From assembly GCA_021234155.1 (NCBI GenBank), contig JAJEKV010000039.1, positions 6,180,745-6,244,744 of the forward strand: a stretch of 64,000 bases of DNA, given 5' to 3'. Positions 61,484-64,000 of this stretch are shown piece by piece (position 1 is the stretch's first letter; every line of letters starts with the position of its first letter). The notes beneath the pieces were generated by a model. The model was not told where the DNA came from and made no database searches. It saw only the letters and a list, made by a program, of their open reading frames with translations. The translations under genes and the position numbers were made by a program. The stretch is from Isoetes taiwanensis. Its lineage: Eukaryota > Streptophyta > Lycopodiopsida > Isoetales > Isoetaceae.

Positions 61484-62176
61484 GGACTCAGTTCCTTATT
61501 CTGCTGAAATTTATCATATTAGCATAGTCCTATGATATTACATGTATTAATATAAATGCTTCCAATCATTTCATCTGAAATTCCTGAGCTTGTATGCGAA
61601 TTATTAACTAGAGTCCTTACATAATCCTTGTGGCCCAATTCCCTAATAGATATTCTATGCATCTGATTGTGAACACAGTTCCTGGAGTAAGCAAACAGAA
61701 AATGCAGAAGTTATATCATAAATTCGGTCAGATTAAGAACTTGTGTTCTCCAATCCACCAAATAATTTTTCTAACCTGCAAATAGATGCTGTATCCTACA
61801 CTGGTGCCGATACTGCTAAATCCCAGCACTTCAAGGTTCAATCCACAATCATGTAAGCCGATTGTGCCTCAAGGCACTTCTCGCCGACTGTTGATCTGAG
61901 GTTTTGGGAAATCGGCCATGTATTTGGCTCCCAATATGGGCTTAATAGCATCTTGCCGGATTCTTTCCTATCTGGTCCAAACGCTAGGGTTTTGCCATAT
62001 GGCTGACCCTTTGATCCAAAATGTTTTTAATTTTAAAAGAACCATGTAATATACAAGCACTTTCTTCAGCAAATCATATAAATTAGGAACTTATGTAGTA
62101 GTCATTAACTTATCACTGGATATCAAGCATATGTATGTCCAGAACCCATATGTCCAGAACCCATATTCTTACAGGC

Positions 62177-64000
62177 TTATACTTCAATTTCTACAAGCCT
62201 TTTAACTAGATAATTTTTATATCCGACATTTTTTTCCATAAGAGCACCCGGTACATTTGCATTTTCAATCGCTTTCTTAACTATGTTCACAAGCCTTTTA
62301 TGCAGAAAAACCGTTCTTCTTGAACACCCCTACTGTTTTATTTATTTCTTCTAGGAATTCCTCCGGACGATTACATAAATACAGCAATAAAATCACTTGG
62401 GGGATCATAAGATTATAACATTGGCTAATTTTTCTATTAGACGCCAACTGTATGTATTGGATAAATGGGAACTGAAGCAACCTCCTCTTATCGAATTTGG
62501 TCGTTATGTAAGATCCGTAGGCTTGGTCAATGACCTGCACATGCATATTCAGGAAATTACATCTCGGTAATCCCATATCATATTGGGGAAATAATTGGGG
62601 TGCTTCTTCCTTTTTTATGTCCAGAAATTCCAATGGGTAAATCCAGTATGGGTTGTCTGCATTCCTCGGTTGTGCTGGGTCCACAAATAAATCCATCTGC
62701 GGGTTATTGAATATACTTAAATCATCCATATATCTAAATGCATCCTTGAGCGTAATGAGATATTCAATCTTTCCCAATCTTGTCAATCTCTTAATGAAGT
62801 TGATTTCATAGAACATGAGATAAATATTACACCACAATGGTGAACATGAAAATCCCATTGGGATGCCTCTAACTTGCCTCCATACTCTGTCTCCTACCTG
62901 GACATAACAATTGGTAAGTAGGTAGTTGTTTATTGTCACCAGTTCTTCAAGAGTTATCTCAAAGCTATTTTTGGTTGTCGGGATGCTATTTCTCCATGTA
63001 TATTTACATGAAGATCCCCAAACCCAATTAACCTTTGAGGATACTTTATTTCAAAACTTTTGAGAAGAGCTTTTCACATATAGTTGTGATCCCATCATCA
63101 CCAAACAATGGTATAGATTCATAGCACCTTGCTATATGCGCTACCCATGTATGGTGTATGTTCTCTGGTAGATTGACCGATAGATCTATTGTTGAATTAA
63201 TCCACCACAAAGATCTAGTTTTTATTCCCATAAATCTTCTTATTGTGGTGTCCAATTGGTAGCATATCTCATTGAGTGTTGGTATAAATGATTTTATGAC
63301 TTCCGTAATTAGGCGAGCCATATTAGAGAATAAACAATCTGATGCATTTGTCAACCATCTAAATTTTTTCTTGTGGGCTTTGTACGTTCCCATTAAATAT
63401 GGTAGCCCCAAGTTTTCAACCTTTAAATTTCTAGCAATATTTTTCATGTCTTGTAGACATTTATCTCTAATTGCTAGTGGTGATCTTGGGAACCCATCTT
63501 CATCCACACATATGTCAAAGTCTGGGCTACCAACTCTTTTTAAGGCCAACTTTCTCATGTAATTCTTGCAAATGAATACCGGTGTGTTATCTGCCTTATC
63601 TGCTCCAGATATAAATAAATGTTGTTGTAACCATCTTTTTTCAGCTATTGCATCATATGTTATCGATTTTTCAGGAATCCGAATTCTTTTTCTTTTATTC
63701 GAGCTTCCTTCTTTACTTGAATGCTTGATTTTGCCTTTGATAAATGACTTAGCCCTTTCAAGTTTTTCTGGGCATATTTTTCCCACTTTTCTTTCCAAAT
63801 ATACTATTGTTTGCTCCCATGCTCCAAGTACTTCCATAATTACATTGCCTTTATTAGGTTTCTCTAAGGGGATATGATTCAATCCATATTTTATGTTCTC
63901 CCTAGAGTATAGGCAGATATTTATGGAGAGGGATATGACATGTTCTGTCCATCTTCTCTTTTTTTTCGGGAAAGGCTTAAACCAAGTTATGTTTGCACAT
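62177..64000 (-). pseudogene. Penelope-like reverse transcriptase RT3 (unit C2), partial
   Basis: The frame is open from 63882 down to 63046. One-base losses near 63055 and 63018 then change frame, and 62939-62298 resumes. A stop after KKNGFSA (TCTGCATAA) replaces the SKSKRLV of RT2, and the old end is TAA at 62177. Motif A reads VAHIARCYESIPL, in frame but with His in place of the catalytic Asp. Motifs B (RGIPMGFSCSPLW) and C (FRYMDDLSIFNNP) are kept. The 5' part runs off the window and is frame-shifted near 63945-63970 relative to RT2. Confidence 0.75.

Larger units (their letters stand above)
61363..64000 (-). mobile_element. Penelope-like retroelement unit C2, cut by the window end
   Basis: This near-identical second copy of 55669 onward includes the acidic first exon (61483-61400), the spacer and RT3. 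It continues past 64000, so its upstream protein and first exon are not visible. Differences from C1 are few and clustered. Confidence 0.85.

Overview
This window looks like the nuclear genome of a land plant. It has spliceosomal introns with GT..AG borders, AT-rich spacers, an LTR primed by initiator tRNA-Met, and fragments of plant gene families (HD-ZIP class II, organellar RADA, UDP-glucuronate 4-epimerase, F-box, B3). A fern or other repeat-rich seed-free plant is possible, but the species cannot be fixed from sequence alone. No rRNA gene, tRNA gene, CRISPR array or prokaryotic operon was seen.

Region 1 (1-31.8 kb, old and decayed). It holds a broken multi-exon gene with a RING-like finger (3.5-5.6 kb), local tandem duplications, a possible foldback-type element whose ends carry a repeated GTATTCGRCTY motif (8.15-13.17 kb) around a roughly 180-bp tandem array, epimerase gene fragments (15.4-16.9 kb), other exon-like pieces (17.1-18.9 kb) and a broken F-box-type gene (20.0-21.1 kb). 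A seven- or eight-exon gene (27.7-31.7 kb, minus strand) has a transposase-like core and a histone H1-like Lys/Ala/Ser tail.

Region 2 (33.2-38.4 kb). An LTR retroelement has a 1574-bp 5' LTR ending TGTGACG..CGTCACA and a perfect initiator tRNA-Met primer site. It has no visible protease, RT or integrase. It carries two GC-rich reading frames, and the first ends in a complete 99-residue histone H3 fold. This is the most striking single item in the window.

Region 3 (38.4-64.0 kb). A head-to-tail array of minus-strand retroelement units encodes a Penelope-like reverse transcriptase. Each unit appears to consist of a short first exon (SAP-like in one lineage, acidic in the other), an intron, a conserved protein of unknown function with a WFDHIxW motif (ending in an RG-rich tail in one lineage), and the RT. 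Unit E1 has an intact 679-codon RT and a two-B3-domain gene on the opposite strand. Units C1 and C2 are decayed and share loss of the motif A aspartate. The first-exon region is duplicated downstream of each RT, as in tandem copies with pseudo-LTRs.

A 5305-bp non-autonomous Helitron (47584-52888) sits in the first intron of E1. The paralogous copy at 38705/38706 is its exact empty A|T target site. It carries the 3' exons of a RADA gene and, in opposite orientation, the last exon of an HD-ZIP class II gene.
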